DNA from: JAVBRU01 sp031547595
Lineage (GTDB): Bacteria; Bacillota; Clostridia; Christensenellales; Aristaeellaceae
Reading direction: 5' to 3'
Length of the DNA stretch: 64,000 nucleotides
Assembly (NCBI GenBank): GCA_031547595.1
Contig: JAVBRU010000085.1
Span: 1-64,000 of the forward strand
Part shown: piece by piece, positions 17,399-26,526 of the stretch
How positions within the stretch are numbered: position 1 is the stretch's first letter
Layout: each line of letters begins with the position of its first letter
Notes under the pieces: generated by a model
Databases searched by the model: none
Seen by the model: the letters and a program-made list of their open reading frames with translations, nothing else
What the model was told of the DNA's origin: nothing
Made by a program: the position numbers and the translations under genes

Positions 17399-18112
17399 TT
17401 ATGCCCCCGCCTCAGTCTGCACTGCCACGAGGGTGGCATCATGCACGCCCTCCACATCCAGCATATGCCCCACCAGATCGCGTTTTTCGTCCATGCGCAC
17501 TTCCACCGTCATTTCCGCGCCCGCGCGGGTGATGGTCTTGGAGCGCATGCGGTAGAAGCGCACGCTGCGGCGAAGCTCCGCCTCGATGTCGTTTTGCGCA
17601 TACTCGTCATAGTGCAGCACCAGCAAATAGCCGTTGGGGTTGGTTAATTTGAGGAAAGACAGTGCCAGCATGATCAGCGAGATGCACAGCACCACAATCA
17701 GCGCGATGACAAACTGACCGGCGCCAAGCAGTATGCCCATCGTGATCGCCCAGAACATATACGCGGTATCCAGCGGGTCCTTCACGGCGGTGCGGAAGCG
17801 CACAATGGACAGCGCACCCACCATGCCCATGGACAGCGCCACGTTGCTGCCAATAGCCATCACCACCGGCGCTGTGACCAACGTGAGCAAAATCAGCGTC
17901 ATGGAGAACGAGGCGCTGTACAATACGCCGCGGTAGGTCTTTTTGTACACCAGGGAAATGACCACGCCAATGGCCAGCCCGGCCACCAGCACCGCCACCA
18001 CGTTGATGGGGGTGAAGCTGGACAACTGCTTGGCAAACCAATCGGAAATGCCGCTGTTGTTCACGGCGTCGTTCATGCTGAAGGAGCCTGTCAAAAGTGC
18101 TGCTTGGTTCAT
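17399..18112 (-). CDS. DUF4956 membrane protein
   Basis: A 237-residue protein starting at the ATG after GGAGGG. After a hydrophilic 30-residue N-terminus come four hydrophobic helices (about 35-150), including the conserved MGMVGALSIVRFRTAVKDP loop of the DUF4956 family. A soluble C-terminal domain (about 160-237) looks like an alpha/beta ferredoxin-type fold. It is probably the membrane partner of the VTC protein encoded 3 bases downstream. The role is unknown. Confidence 0.87.
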   Translation of the reverse strand: MNQAALLTGSFSMNDAVNNSGISDWFAKQLSSFTPINVVAVLVAGLAIGVVISLVYKKTYRGVLYSASFSMTLILLTLVTAPVVMAIGSNVALSMGMVGALSIVRFRTAVKDPLDTAYMFWAITMGILLGAGQFVIALIVVLCISLIMLALSFLKLTNPNGYLLVLHYDEYAQNDIEAELRRSVRFYRMRSKTITRAGAEMTVEVRMDEKRDLVGHMLDVEGVHDATLVAVQTEAGA

Positions 18113-18140
18113 GGGTGTCCCTCCTGTAACTGATAATGAC

Positions 18141-18169
18141 ATAGTATACCAACCATTAAGGAAAGTCAA
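18141..18169 (-). promoter_or_regulatory. Possible internal promoter before the DUF4956 gene
   Basis: TTGACT (18164-18169) with TACTAT at 17 bases or TATACT at 15 bases, in the 70-base gap between the CotH and DUF4956 genes. Confidence 0.4.
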
Positions 18170-18182
18170 TGAAAGCGGCCCA

Positions 18183-21100
18183 TTACGGGTTATACATTTT
18201 AGTCGGCTTTTCGGGCCTTGTGCCAAAGTAAGACAACATCTGCGCGTCAGTCAGCTTATACTGGGTTTGTATCAAGGGATACAACTCGTAGGGGCGGAAG
18301 TAGATGGTATCCCGCTGGCGAAGCAGTCGCTCGTGCCAGTAGTCCATATTGCCATTTGGCGTTAGGGGCGAGTCGATGTTGATCTTCTTGTCGTTCAGCT
18401 CCGCCCAGCGGTTGAAGTGGAAAACCATCTCGGTTTCCAGCAGCGCCACCAGCTCGTCGCGCACCTCCATCATCACCTCTGCCGTCAGCGTCTGATACAC
18501 GAGCCCCAGCTTGGTGAGGAAGATGTCCTTGAGGTAGGGCACCTCCAGAATTTTTCTAAAAATGGTGTTGTCGATCTTTTGCTGGCCCATGCCGGTTTCT
18601 CTCATGTAAGACGCAGGGCTGTCAAACACGGAGTTATACATGCCGTAGTCCAGGTCAAACAGCAGGCACTTCCACTTGCTGCCCGCAGTTGGCAGCTTAT
18701 AATACATGATGTTGCCGGGGTCGGAGTTGCCAAAGAACATCTCCACCGCAAACCAATCCATGTAGTTGTTCACATCGATGTTGTCCAGCAGGTATTGCAG
18801 GTCCGCATCGTTGGTGGCGGGATTGGAGGTCTTGAGTTTTTTGATCATCGCGCGGTATTCCGCCGCGCTGCCCTGCACCACGGAGCCGTTGCCGCGCAGG
18901 ATGGTGATATCGCGGGACTGTTCCTCGGGCAGGCCCTCATACTGGGCGATGCTGAAGCGGTCCTTGCGCTCGCGCATGTTATAGTGCCCCCAGTAAAAGC
19001 CATTGAGGTACACCACCACCGGCTCGCCCGCCAAGGTAAGCAAATCCACATCCAAATAGCGGTCTACCAGGCGGGTCTGGAACAGGTCAGCCAGGCGCGT
19101 CCACACGCAGTCGTTGCCGCTGTTGCGCAGGGTGAAGGATTTGTAGGTCTCATACTCCCTGTCCTCAAACAAGGGGTAGTTGAAGTATTTTTCTCCAAGA
19201 CCCGCCTGCGCGCGCACCTTGAAGGATTTTTGCGGCATATCCAGGCTGTAGTCGCCCATCAGGTCCATCTTGATGCCCTGAGAGATAATGGCCTCGCCCG
19301 TATCCACATCAAAAATTTCCACATAACCGATGCGGTCTTCCTTGCCGACCAGACGGTATATAGCATTTTTGAACGGGACACTGTTGGATTTGTCAATGTC
19401 CGGCCCCTCAGTCAGCAGTCCGGTTTGCTCGTTGTACAGCTCATCTGGATCGCACACCAGCGATACCACGCGCAGCTTGTGATACGTGTTCATCAGATAG
19501 CTGGCGGTGGCGATGGTAGAAGCCTCCATGCCCTGCTGGAAAGCGCGCGCGCGAAGGATTGTATTGTCTTTCACATGGATGGGCTTGCCGTCATACAGCG
19601 TGCCATTTTGCAGGGTAGGAACGCTGCCATCGGTGGTGTAGCGCACCACGGTGCCCTCCGGCACATTGATAGACGTGTCCAGTGTGCCCTTATACAGGCC
19701 GCCCGGCACTGTGAAGGACGGTGCCGCCGCAAAGCCATAGAAGCCGGAGCCGTTGGCCTTGCCGAACGTTGGAATATCATAATAAAAAAAACCGCCCACG
19801 CCAAGTGTACGGCCATACGAGACATCACTTGGGATTTCAGGCACATACAGACGGTCGAGCACGCGCCCTGTGGCATCGCTCAGCGTCAGGATCTCTCCGC
19901 CCTTGCGGGAAAGGCTGAAAGACGCATGCAGCTTGCTGCCGTCCGAGCCGGGGTTGGTGCTGCCGTCCAGCAGCACCACCTTATACTCCCCCGGCCAGAT
20001 GGACACCCCCTGGGGGAATGTCCATTTCCGCGGCCAGTTAATATTGTCGCTCAGCCCCCAGCCGGACATATCCACCACGGTGGTGCCGGCGTTATACAGC
20101 TCCACAGCGTCCGATGCGGGCTGCCCCGCGATGGCAATCACGTTATTGGCGCTGGAGATCACCTCGGAAATAAATACGTTTGTCTTGTTGATGGCGCGCA
20201 GATAATTGTCTGCTTTGTTGGCGCCCGCCTGGTTGTTGGGCTCGCCCGGCGTGGCCAGGGTGTACACCTTCCATTTCAGTGTTTCCGGGTCGCGGCCATA
20301 ACTCAAATCCTTGCCGAGGTTATCAATGACCACGCGGTCTATCAACTCGCCGGACAAGGTGCTCAGAATGATGGTCTCGCGCTCGGCGCTGATGGAGAAA
20401 TTGCTGTGCGGGATGCCGGTCTTGCTCTCCATTTTGTTTTTGCCGGAACAGAACACCAGGTAGTATCCCCCCGCCGGGATCACCGCGTCCTTGGGGAATA
20501 CCCATTTGACCGGTTTGCCCTCGTCATCGCTTAGTGCCAGATTGCCAAGCGGAATATCCTTATCGCTGCGGCTTCGAAGCTCTATCCAATCGGACAGCTC
20601 GTCGTCCTCATCCCGAAGCCCGGAGCGCGGCGCGGCCATAATTTCGTTGAGCATCAGCACATCCGGCTCGATATAATAGTTGGCTAGGTAGAGCGAGTGC
20701 CCTTCAAATGTGTTCTCATAGCCTGGCGAATACTCAAACGTCTTTTGGAAACTGCCATCCTCCATCCGGGCAAAGCTCTCGTCCGCATTGAGGGTGGGCG
20801 TCACAACATACTCCAGCGCAATGCCGGAGGTATCAAACAAAAACAAGGAATCACCCAGAGAGCTGAGCTTGAACTTGGCATGAAGCACACCCTTGGGGTC
20901 GTCCTTATGCGTATTGTCACAAAATACAATAACAAACCCACCCGGCTCAAGCACCATGTCCGGGAACAAAAATTTGATACGGTCGGAGCGGTCCGATGCG
21001 CCGATGCCGGAGAGGTTCATGGGCTGATCGGTGGTGTTCTTCAACTCAAACCAATCGCCAAAGCGGCCCATCTCGTCCGGGAAAGCGCCTACATTATCCG

Positions 21101-21293
21101 TCATCACTTCGCTGATGACCAGCCCTTTGTGCAGCGCTGCGCTGCCGCCCGCAGCGTTGACCGCGATCACAACGGGCTCCTTGGGCATAATCAGCACCAG
21201 TATCGTTAAAAGCGCAGCAAAGCTGATCAGCATCGGCAGCCGCTTATCCCGCTTGCCTGCGTGCGCATGGCTGCGGCGTGTGTCTTTACGCAT
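18183..21293 (-). CDS. CotH-kinase-domain surface protein with three lamin-tail domains
   Basis: A 1036-residue protein starting at the ATG after AAAGGAGAAGGG. A basic N-terminus and one transmembrane segment (about 20-37) put the rest outside the cell. Three lamin-tail-type beta domains follow (about 57-165, 205-325, 370-490), each opening with an ISEV/LNEIM strand and containing DWFEL, DWIEL or DAVEL. Then comes a chitobiase-type segment with VRYTTDGSVPT, then the CotH domain (about 590-950) with the kinase-like LLFDLDYGMYNS metal motif. CotH in Bacillus is an atypical protein kinase acting on spore coat proteins. A weak extended -10 (TGGTACAAT, near 21334) lies upstream. Confidence 0.9.
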   Translation of the reverse strand: MRKDTRRSHAHAGKRDKRLPMLISFAALLTILVLIMPKEPVVIAVNAAGGSAALHKGLVISEVMTDNVGAFPDEMGRFGDWFELKNTTDQPMNLSGIGASDRSDRIKFLFPDMVLEPGGFVIVFCDNTHKDDPKGVLHAKFKLSSLGDSLFLFDTSGIALEYVVTPTLNADESFARMEDGSFQKTFEYSPGYENTFEGHSLYLANYYIEPDVLMLNEIMAAPRSGLRDEDDELSDWIELRSRSDKDIPLGNLALSDDEGKPVKWVFPKDAVIPAGGYYLVFCSGKNKMESKTGIPHSNFSISAERETIILSTLSGELIDRVVIDNLGKDLSYGRDPETLKWKVYTLATPGEPNNQAGANKADNYLRAINKTNVFISEVISSANNVIAIAGQPASDAVELYNAGTTVVDMSGWGLSDNINWPRKWTFPQGVSIWPGEYKVVLLDGSTNPGSDGSKLHASFSLSRKGGEILTLSDATGRVLDRLYVPEIPSDVSYGRTLGVGGFFYYDIPTFGKANGSGFYGFAAAPSFTVPGGLYKGTLDTSINVPEGTVVRYTTDGSVPTLQNGTLYDGKPIHVKDNTILRARAFQQGMEASTIATASYLMNTYHKLRVVSLVCDPDELYNEQTGLLTEGPDIDKSNSVPFKNAIYRLVGKEDRIGYVEIFDVDTGEAIISQGIKMDLMGDYSLDMPQKSFKVRAQAGLGEKYFNYPLFEDREYETYKSFTLRNSGNDCVWTRLADLFQTRLVDRYLDVDLLTLAGEPVVVYLNGFYWGHYNMRERKDRFSIAQYEGLPEEQSRDITILRGNGSVVQGSAAEYRAMIKKLKTSNPATNDADLQYLLDNIDVNNYMDWFAVEMFFGNSDPGNIMYYKLPTAGSKWKCLLFDLDYGMYNSVFDSPASYMRETGMGQQKIDNTIFRKILEVPYLKDIFLTKLGLVYQTLTAEVMMEVRDELVALLETEMVFHFNRWAELNDKKINIDSPLTPNGNMDYWHERLLRQRDTIYFRPYELYPLIQTQYKLTDAQMLSYFGTRPEKPTKMYNP

Positions 21294-21428
21294 GAAACCC
21301 TTCTCCTTTCGGCAACAACCGTCAAGCCTGACTATTGTACCACACATTCGATAAACACGAAAGCGCAATTTTTTCCCTGCCGGAAAATTTACAAAATAAA
21401 CTGGAAAACGAAACCAATAAAATGCATC

Positions 21429-21457
21429 TTAACAAATGCTTAAAAATATGTTATAGT
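21429..21457 (+). promoter_or_regulatory. Promoter of murA
   Basis: TTAACA (21429-21434), 17 bases, TATAGT (21452-21457). Confidence 0.75.
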
Positions 21458-21503
21458 GTATGCGGCTATCTATTTTTATTCAAACAAGGAGGAACCGCCC
21501 CGC

Positions 21504-22766
21504 ATGGATCACTATAAGCTGCTGATCACAGGTGGCATACCACTTGTGGGCGAAACGTATGTTTCGGGCGGCAAGAACACATCGGTTGCGGTCATCCCCG
21601 CCGCACTCCTCGCAGACGAACCTTGCACCCTGGAAAACCTGCCCGACATTGAAGATGTGCGGGTGCTGATCGATATTATGCAATTGCTGGGCGCGCAGGT
21701 GGAATACGACGCGGTATCGCGCCGCATGACCATCGACCCGCGCACCACCCAGGGCCACAAGGTGCCCTTCAAATACACGCAAAAAATGCGCGCCAGCTAT
21801 TACCTGATCGGCGCGCTGCTGGGCAGGTTTGGGGATGCCGAAGTCGCTTATCCAGGCGGCTGCTCCATTGGCAACCGGCCGTTTGACCAGCACCTCAAGG
21901 GTTTTCGCGCACTGGGCGCCAAGGTGGAGGACCGCAGCGCCATCATCAAGGCCAAGGGCATACCCGTTGGCGGCGATGTGTTTTTCGACCGCATCACGGT
22001 GGGCGGCACCATCAATGTGATGCTGGCCGCGGCCCGTGCCAAGGGCACCACCACCTTATATAATGCCGCCAAAGAGCCGCATGTGGTCGATCTGGCCAAC
22101 TTCCTCAACAGCATGGGCGCAAAGGTGAAAGGCGCCGGTACAGACACCATCCGCATACGCGGGGTGGAGCGCATGCATGGAAGCACCTACACCGTCATCC
22201 CCGATCAGATCGAAGCGGGCACGCTGATGATCGCTGCCGCCGCAACAAGGGGCGATGTGATCATTCGCGGGTGTATCCCCACGCATATGGAAGCGCTGAC
22301 GGCCAAGCTCTTGGAAATGGGCGTCAGCGTCACGGACTCTGACGACGCCATCCGCGTGCGCACCCTGCGCGCGCACAGCGGCATCAACATCAAAACCCAA
22401 GAGTACCCCGGCTTCCCTACCGACCTTCAGCAGCCAATGAGTGCACTGCTCACCCGCGCGGCAGGGGATAGCATTGTGCTGGAAACCATATTCGACTCGC
22501 GCTTCAAGCACCTGATGGAAATGCAGCGCATGGGCGCCAGGGTGCACATCGTGGATCAGACCGCCATCATCGAGGGTGTGGGCGAGCTGTACGGTGCGCC
22601 TGTCACCGCTACCGATCTTCGCGCCGGTGCGGCGCTGGTGGTGGCTGGCCTGATGGCTACCGGCACCACCGAAATCTACGAACCCGGCTATATCGAACGC
22701 GGTTATGAGCATATTGAGGACAAACTGCGCGCCCTTGGCGCGAACATCCGCCGTGAAAGCCTGTGA
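21504..22766 (+). CDS. murA: UDP-N-acetylglucosamine 1-carboxyvinyltransferase
   Basis: A 420-residue EPSP-synthase-fold enzyme; the ATG follows AAGGAGG. The phosphoenolpyruvate-binding cysteine (target of fosfomycin) is present in PGGCSIGNRPFDQHL near residue 119. SGGKNTSVA near the N-terminus and PTDLQQPMSALLTRA complete the active-site pattern. It makes the first committed step of peptidoglycan synthesis. A J-domain gene follows after 21 bases and is probably co-transcribed. Confidence 0.95.
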   Translation: MDHYKLLITGGIPLVGETYVSGGKNTSVAVIPAALLADEPCTLENLPDIEDVRVLIDIMQLLGAQVEYDAVSRRMTIDPRTTQGHKVPFKYTQKMRASYYLIGALLGRFGDAEVAYPGGCSIGNRPFDQHLKGFRALGAKVEDRSAIIKAKGIPVGGDVFFDRITVGGTINVMLAAARAKGTTTLYNAAKEPHVVDLANFLNSMGAKVKGAGTDTIRIRGVERMHGSTYTVIPDQIEAGTLMIAAAATRGDVIIRGCIPTHMEALTAKLLEMGVSVTDSDDAIRVRTLRAHSGINIKTQEYPGFPTDLQQPMSALLTRAAGDSIVLETIFDSRFKHLMEMQRMGARVHIVDQTAIIEGVGELYGAPVTATDLRAGAALVVAGLMATGTTEIYEPGYIERGYEHIEDKLRALGANIRRESL

Positions 22767-22787
22767 CGGGCGGGAAGGAGTAAGCGC

Positions 22788-23315
22788 GTGAACGCATATG
22801 AGGTTCTGGGGTTGAGCGGCGACGCCGATGCGCAGCAGGTGCGTACCGCGTACCGCGCCCGTGTGAAGGCCTGCCACCCCGACCAGTTTTCCGATCGCGA
22901 ACAGCAGATGCGCGCCCAGGAGCAGCTGATTGAGCTCAACCTGGCCTACGAAGAAGCGCTGCGCCTGTCCGAGCATCATCAGGTAGGCTTCCATAATGTA
23001 TCCGGGCAACAGGCCAAGGCTTTTTCCAGAAAACTGATGGAACAGGGCAACTTTGAGAGCGCCCTTCGCCAGCTTGGCCGGGCAGATACCAAGGATGACG
23101 AATGGTTCTTCATCCAGGGGCAGCTGCTGATGGCGCTTAAGCAATATTCCTCCGCGCACCAGAGCTTCCGCGAAGCCGTGCGCCGTTCACCCAACAACAA
23201 CGAATACCGCCGCGGTGCGCTGGATGCCGCTGTGGCGCTCAAAAAGCACCAGCGTCTGCCTTACCGCGTGATAGACTGGGCGGATGGCGTGCTGCATCCC
23301 CGCAAAAAACAATAA
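22788..23315 (+). CDS. J-domain protein with helical repeat tail
   Basis: A 175-residue protein starting with GTG after GGAAGGAG. Residues 1-65 are a J domain with NAYEVLGL and the invariant HPD motif in KACHPDQF, which stimulates Hsp70 ATPase. The remaining 110 residues are alpha-helical and TPR-like, with no zinc or glycine-rich region, so it is not a full DnaJ. Its partner is probably DnaK, and its client is unknown. Confidence 0.85.
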   Translation: MNAYEVLGLSGDADAQQVRTAYRARVKACHPDQFSDREQQMRAQEQLIELNLAYEEALRLSEHHQVGFHNVSGQQAKAFSRKLMEQGNFESALRQLGRADTKDDEWFFIQGQLLMALKQYSSAHQSFREAVRRSPNNNEYRRGALDAAVALKKHQRLPYRVIDWADGVLHPRKKQ

Positions 23316-23373
23316 CATACCTGGATAACATCCGCTGCTTGCGGATGATTTTTTATACGAAGGATGGATTAAT

Positions 23374-23643
23374 ATGGATCAACTGCTACTGTTCCACTTT
23401 CCCGCCTGTCCGTACTGCCAGGAAACCTACCGCTGGCTTACCGAAGTGCGCGCCGAACACCCAGAGCTTCAGGATATACCGCTCACCATGATAGACGAAA
23501 AAAAGCAGCCCGTCTTGGCCGATACCTTCGATTATTGGTATGTCCCCACATTCTTCTATGGCAAGGACAAGCTGCACGAGGGCGCGTGCAGCAAACAAAT
23601 CGTGCTGGATGTGCTGCAAAAGGCCAAAGCACGGATGAAATGA
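23374..23643 (+). CDS. Thioredoxin/glutaredoxin-like protein
   Basis: An 89-residue thioredoxin-fold protein. The active site is CPYC in HFPACPYCQ near residues 12-15, and the cis-proline is in YVPTFF. It lacks a signal peptide, so it acts in the cytosol as a thiol-disulfide exchanger. It lies between a J-domain gene and a ComEA-like gene on the same strand with short gaps. Confidence 0.85.
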   Translation: MDQLLLFHFPACPYCQETYRWLTEVRAEHPELQDIPLTMIDEKKQPVLADTFDYWYVPTFFYGKDKLHEGACSKQIVLDVLQKAKARMK

Positions 23644-23655
23644 GAAAGAAAATCC

Positions 23656-24033
23656 ATGATGCAGCAAGTACAGCAAGAGCGGGCGGAGCGCTCTCGTTTT
23701 TATTGGTTTTATGCAGTGCTGCTCGTGCTGGCGGCGCTATATGTGGGCTACAATATGCTGGAAAGCAATGCGCTTTGGCAATGCCCGCATCTGGCAGCAC
23801 CGTATGATCAAGTGGTTGAACAACCGCATGCGCAGGTTGGCATCAATGTGAACGCCGCTACCTTAGAAGAGTTGATGACGCTGCCCGGCATTGGCCCGGC
23901 CTATGCGCAGGCCATTTTGGACATGCGCGATGCCCTGGGCGGTTTTTATTACCCGGAGGATTTGCTGATCGTGCGTGGCATTGGTGAAAAGCGCCTGGAC
24001 GCAATCCGCGATCTGATTTATTTTGGCGAATAA
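23656..24033 (+). CDS. ComEA-like helix-hairpin-helix protein, membrane anchored
   Basis: A 125-residue protein with one transmembrane segment (about 17-35) and two helix-hairpin-helix motifs at the C-terminus: NVNAATLEELMTLPGIGPAYAQAI and VRGIGEKRLDAI (shown in part). That is the ComEA pattern for binding double-stranded DNA outside the cell during uptake. It lacks the SLBB domain found in longer ComEA proteins, and no comEC is nearby, so a competence role is inferred. Confidence 0.82.
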   Translation: MMQQVQQERAERSRFYWFYAVLLVLAALYVGYNMLESNALWQCPHLAAPYDQVVEQPHAQVGINVNAATLEELMTLPGIGPAYAQAILDMRDALGGFYYPEDLLIVRGIGEKRLDAIRDLIYFGE

Positions 24034-24076
24034 AAAGCTGCCTGTACACACAAGCAGCATGGATTATACAAAAGCG

Positions 24077-24232
24077 TGGGTGCAGGGGCATCCTGCCCCT
24101 GCCGGGGGTTCGGGGCGACGGAGATGAGCGCCGCCAGTGGCGGATGAAGCGAATCGAAGTCGGACACCGAAACAAGCGATGACACGCCGCAGCGTGGCAG
24201 CGCGCCGATTGAGGTGGCATGGGAGTAGCCCC
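24077..24232 (+). repeat. Two-hairpin dispersed repeat, copy 3, apparently split by a 104-bp insertion
   Basis: Hairpin 1 is a perfect GCAGGGGCA/TGCCCCTGC (24082-24102). The left arm of hairpin 2 (CGGGGCGA, 24111-24118) is separated from a matching GAGTAGCCCC (24223-24232) by about 104 bases not seen in the other copies. The rest of the 24034-24238 gap holds no gene. Confidence 0.5.
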
Positions 24233-24238
24233 GCGTTC

Positions 24239-25063
24239 TTACTTCGTAATAAAGATCCTCGTGCAAGGCGCAGCGCCGCTTTGCAGCGCGGCGAGGGAAT
24301 GACGGGCGTTGCCTATGATGACCTCCGTGCCCTTGAGGACGGAACGCAGGGCATATTCGAGCTTGGCCTTCGCGCCGTTCGCACCCGCACGGGACGCGCC
24401 CACGCAGTGTGTCTGCCATTCGCGCACGCTGATGGCCAGGGCTTCCGGGGTAGGGGCGCTGATTTCACGCACCAAAGTAGTGGGATCGGCAGGATTGGCA
24501 TAGATGCCTTCTGTGGAAGTGAGCAGGATCAGCTGCCTGGTGTTGACAAGCTCTGCCACCACAGCGGCGGTCTCGTCGTTATCCACACATTCCACCACAT
24601 CAGCGAAGGGGTTGGCGGCAGAAAGCTGCGCCAGCTCCATTTTGCGGTTTTCCTCGTCGCTGACACAGTCGTTATAATTGATGATGGGAATCGCGCCCTG
24701 CGCGGCGGCGCGCAGCAAGAGCTCGAGTAGATGCTGGCGCTTTTGTGGATCGTTGAAGTGGTTATGCTCCACCAGCACCTGGCGCACGCCGTATTCGGGG
24801 TGCACAAAGCGGCGGTAGGTCTCCATCAGGATGGCCTGCCCCTGGGCGGCATAGTCGGTCTTGTTTTGTTCGGGATCTCCGGTGAGCGCCTTGCCGGTGC
24901 GCTTCATATGATCGACGCGGCCAATCTCCGTAGCCCCGGAGGACACCAGCAGCATGCCGGGGCGCAGCTCCCCCGCCAGGCGCGAGAAAATATTATAGTC
25001 GATGTCGTTATCCTCGCGCCGGATCAGCGCCATAGAGCCGATTTTGACCACCAAATCAATCAC
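24239..25063 (-). CDS. proB: Glutamate 5-kinase-like amino acid kinase
   Basis: A 274-residue amino-acid-kinase-fold protein starting at GTG after GAAGGAGG. It has LVVKIGSMAL at the N-terminus, VSSGATEIG, INYNDCVSDEE, and a C-terminal GANGAKAKLEYA stretch matching the substrate and nucleotide sites of ProB. The C-terminal PUA domain of long ProB forms is absent, and proA is not adjacent. Family activity is ATP-dependent phosphorylation of glutamate for proline synthesis. The motif around SGATEIGR deviates from the usual SSGAVAAG, so a different acidic substrate is possible. Confidence 0.72.
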   Translation of the reverse strand: MIDLVVKIGSMALIRREDNDIDYNIFSRLAGELRPGMLLVSSGATEIGRVDHMKRTGKALTGDPEQNKTDYAAQGQAILMETYRRFVHPEYGVRQVLVEHNHFNDPQKRQHLLELLLRAAAQGAIPIINYNDCVSDEENRKMELAQLSAANPFADVVECVDNDETAAVVAELVNTRQLILLTSTEGIYANPADPTTLVREISAPTPEALAISVREWQTHCVGASRAGANGAKAKLEYALRSVLKGTEVIIGNARHSLAALQSGAAPCTRIFITK

Positions 25064-25066
25064 TGA

Positions 25067-26458
25067 TTACGCCTCCTTCGCCCCAATCTGAGTGAGGTTG
25101 TTGATCCACTTGCCGCTGAGGAAGCGCGGCATGCTCAGGCAAATCTTGAAGAATTCTTCCACCATCATGGACAGATACACCAGCTCCATCGGCAGCTTCA
25201 GCACAAAGGTGGCGATGGCTACGCAGGGCACGCCAATCAACCACACCGAGCCGCCGTCCAGCAGCATGGAATAAATCGTGTCCCCGCCGGCGCGCAGGAT
25301 GCCCACGATGTTGACGGTGTTGATGTGCCGGAAAGGCATCACAATGCCTGCGATCAGCATGATGGACGCTGCGGTTTGCAGCGTGGCGGGAGAGAGCTTG
25401 GTGTATAGCGACAGCAGCGGGTGCCGCACGCAAATCAACAGAAGGCCCGTGCACGCGCTGACGCTGACCACGGCGATCAGCATGCGCTTGGCGGTGAGGA
25501 AGGCTTTGTCGATATTGCCCGCGCCAATTTCCTTGCCGATCATGATGGCGGTAGCGTTGACCATGCCAAACACCAGCACGGTCATCAGCTGGTCGATGTT
25601 GCTGAACACGCTCATGGCGTTGATGGCGTCGTCGCCAAGGTGCCCGTAGAAGGCGGCATAGGTGGCAATGCCCAGCGCCCAGATGCCTTCGTTGAGCACG
25701 ACGGGCAGCACGCGCTTGATATAATCCTTGGCAAAGGCGCGCTCCGGCATCTTCATTTCACGCGGGCGGATCGCGCCGGGCTGGCGCTTGAGGTAGGTAT
25801 AGCCCAGATTGACGCACAGTGACACGCCGGCGGCAACTACGGTGGCGATGGCGGCGCCCTGCACGCCCATTTCCGGCAGGCCCAGCTTGCCGTAGATCAG
25901 GCCATAGTTGAGCACGGTGTTGGTCAATATCGCGGCGCAGCCCGCCAGCATGGCCACCGTGGGGCGCTCTGTGGCGCGAAGTGTGTTGGAGAACACGATA
26001 TCAATGCCCGCAATCAAATAATTGAAGGCCACAATGCTGAGGTATTGCGCACCAAACAGGCGGCTGTCGCCCTCGTTGGTGAGCAGGCTCATAATCTCCG
26101 TGGGAAAAAACAACGCGCCCAGCATGAACACAAACGCAATGCCCACCGTGATGCGCAGGCACAGCGACATCACGCGGCGGATGCCATCCTGATTCTTCTG
26201 CCCCCAGAACTGCGAGATAAACATGGTGCTGCCAGACGCTGCGCCGAATAAAAATAAATTGAACAAAAACGAATAACGCCCTGCCTGGGTAACCCCTGCG
26301 AGGTTCGCGGGGTTTTCCATGCCGGCGATCATCAAGCCATCCACAATGTGCAGTGACGCCGCCACCAGGTTCTGGATGGCGATGGGCAGCGCGGTGTGAA
26401 ACAGGCTGCGTGTGAAGGGCTTTTCCCAGTGTAAAATCTGCTTGGCTGTGTGCTTCAT
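25067..26458 (-). CDS. MATE family efflux transporter
   Basis: A 463-residue membrane protein with about twelve hydrophobic helices in two related halves (each with an LxxG/AxxxGxx-rich repeat), the layout of multidrug/Na+ antiporters of the MATE family. LPIAIQNLVAASLHIVDGLM opens the first half. Four bases separate it from the amino acid kinase gene, so both are transcribed together. Substrate unknown. Confidence 0.9.
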   Translation of the reverse strand: MKHTAKQILHWEKPFTRSLFHTALPIAIQNLVAASLHIVDGLMIAGMENPANLAGVTQAGRYSFLFNLFLFGAASGSTMFISQFWGQKNQDGIRRVMSLCLRITVGIAFVFMLGALFFPTEIMSLLTNEGDSRLFGAQYLSIVAFNYLIAGIDIVFSNTLRATERPTVAMLAGCAAILTNTVLNYGLIYGKLGLPEMGVQGAAIATVVAAGVSLCVNLGYTYLKRQPGAIRPREMKMPERAFAKDYIKRVLPVVLNEGIWALGIATYAAFYGHLGDDAINAMSVFSNIDQLMTVLVFGMVNATAIMIGKEIGAGNIDKAFLTAKRMLIAVVSVSACTGLLLICVRHPLLSLYTKLSPATLQTAASIMLIAGIVMPFRHINTVNIVGILRAGGDTIYSMLLDGGSVWLIGVPCVAIATFVLKLPMELVYLSMMVEEFFKICLSMPRFLSGKWINNLTQIGAKEA

Positions 26459-26488
26459 ACGTATCCTTCCGCTGGTGGTATTCGAGGT

Positions 26489-26517
26489 ATTGTACCACGG
26501 AAAGGAGATTCAGACAA
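26489..26517 (-). promoter_or_regulatory. Promoter of the MATE-kinase operon
   Basis: TTGTCT (26512-26517), 17 bases, TACAAT (26489-26494) on the minus strand, between the regulator gene and the MATE gene. Confidence 0.65.
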
Positions 26518-26526
26518 GCAATTTTG

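Noticed and set aside
18417..20534. 705-codon open frame on the plus strand
   Set aside because: It lies wholly inside the CotH gene on the other strand, has no ribosome binding site and reads as His/Val-rich antisense of a high-GC gene.
22056..23159. 367-codon frame on the minus strand
   Set aside because: Antisense of murA and the J-domain gene; no start signal.
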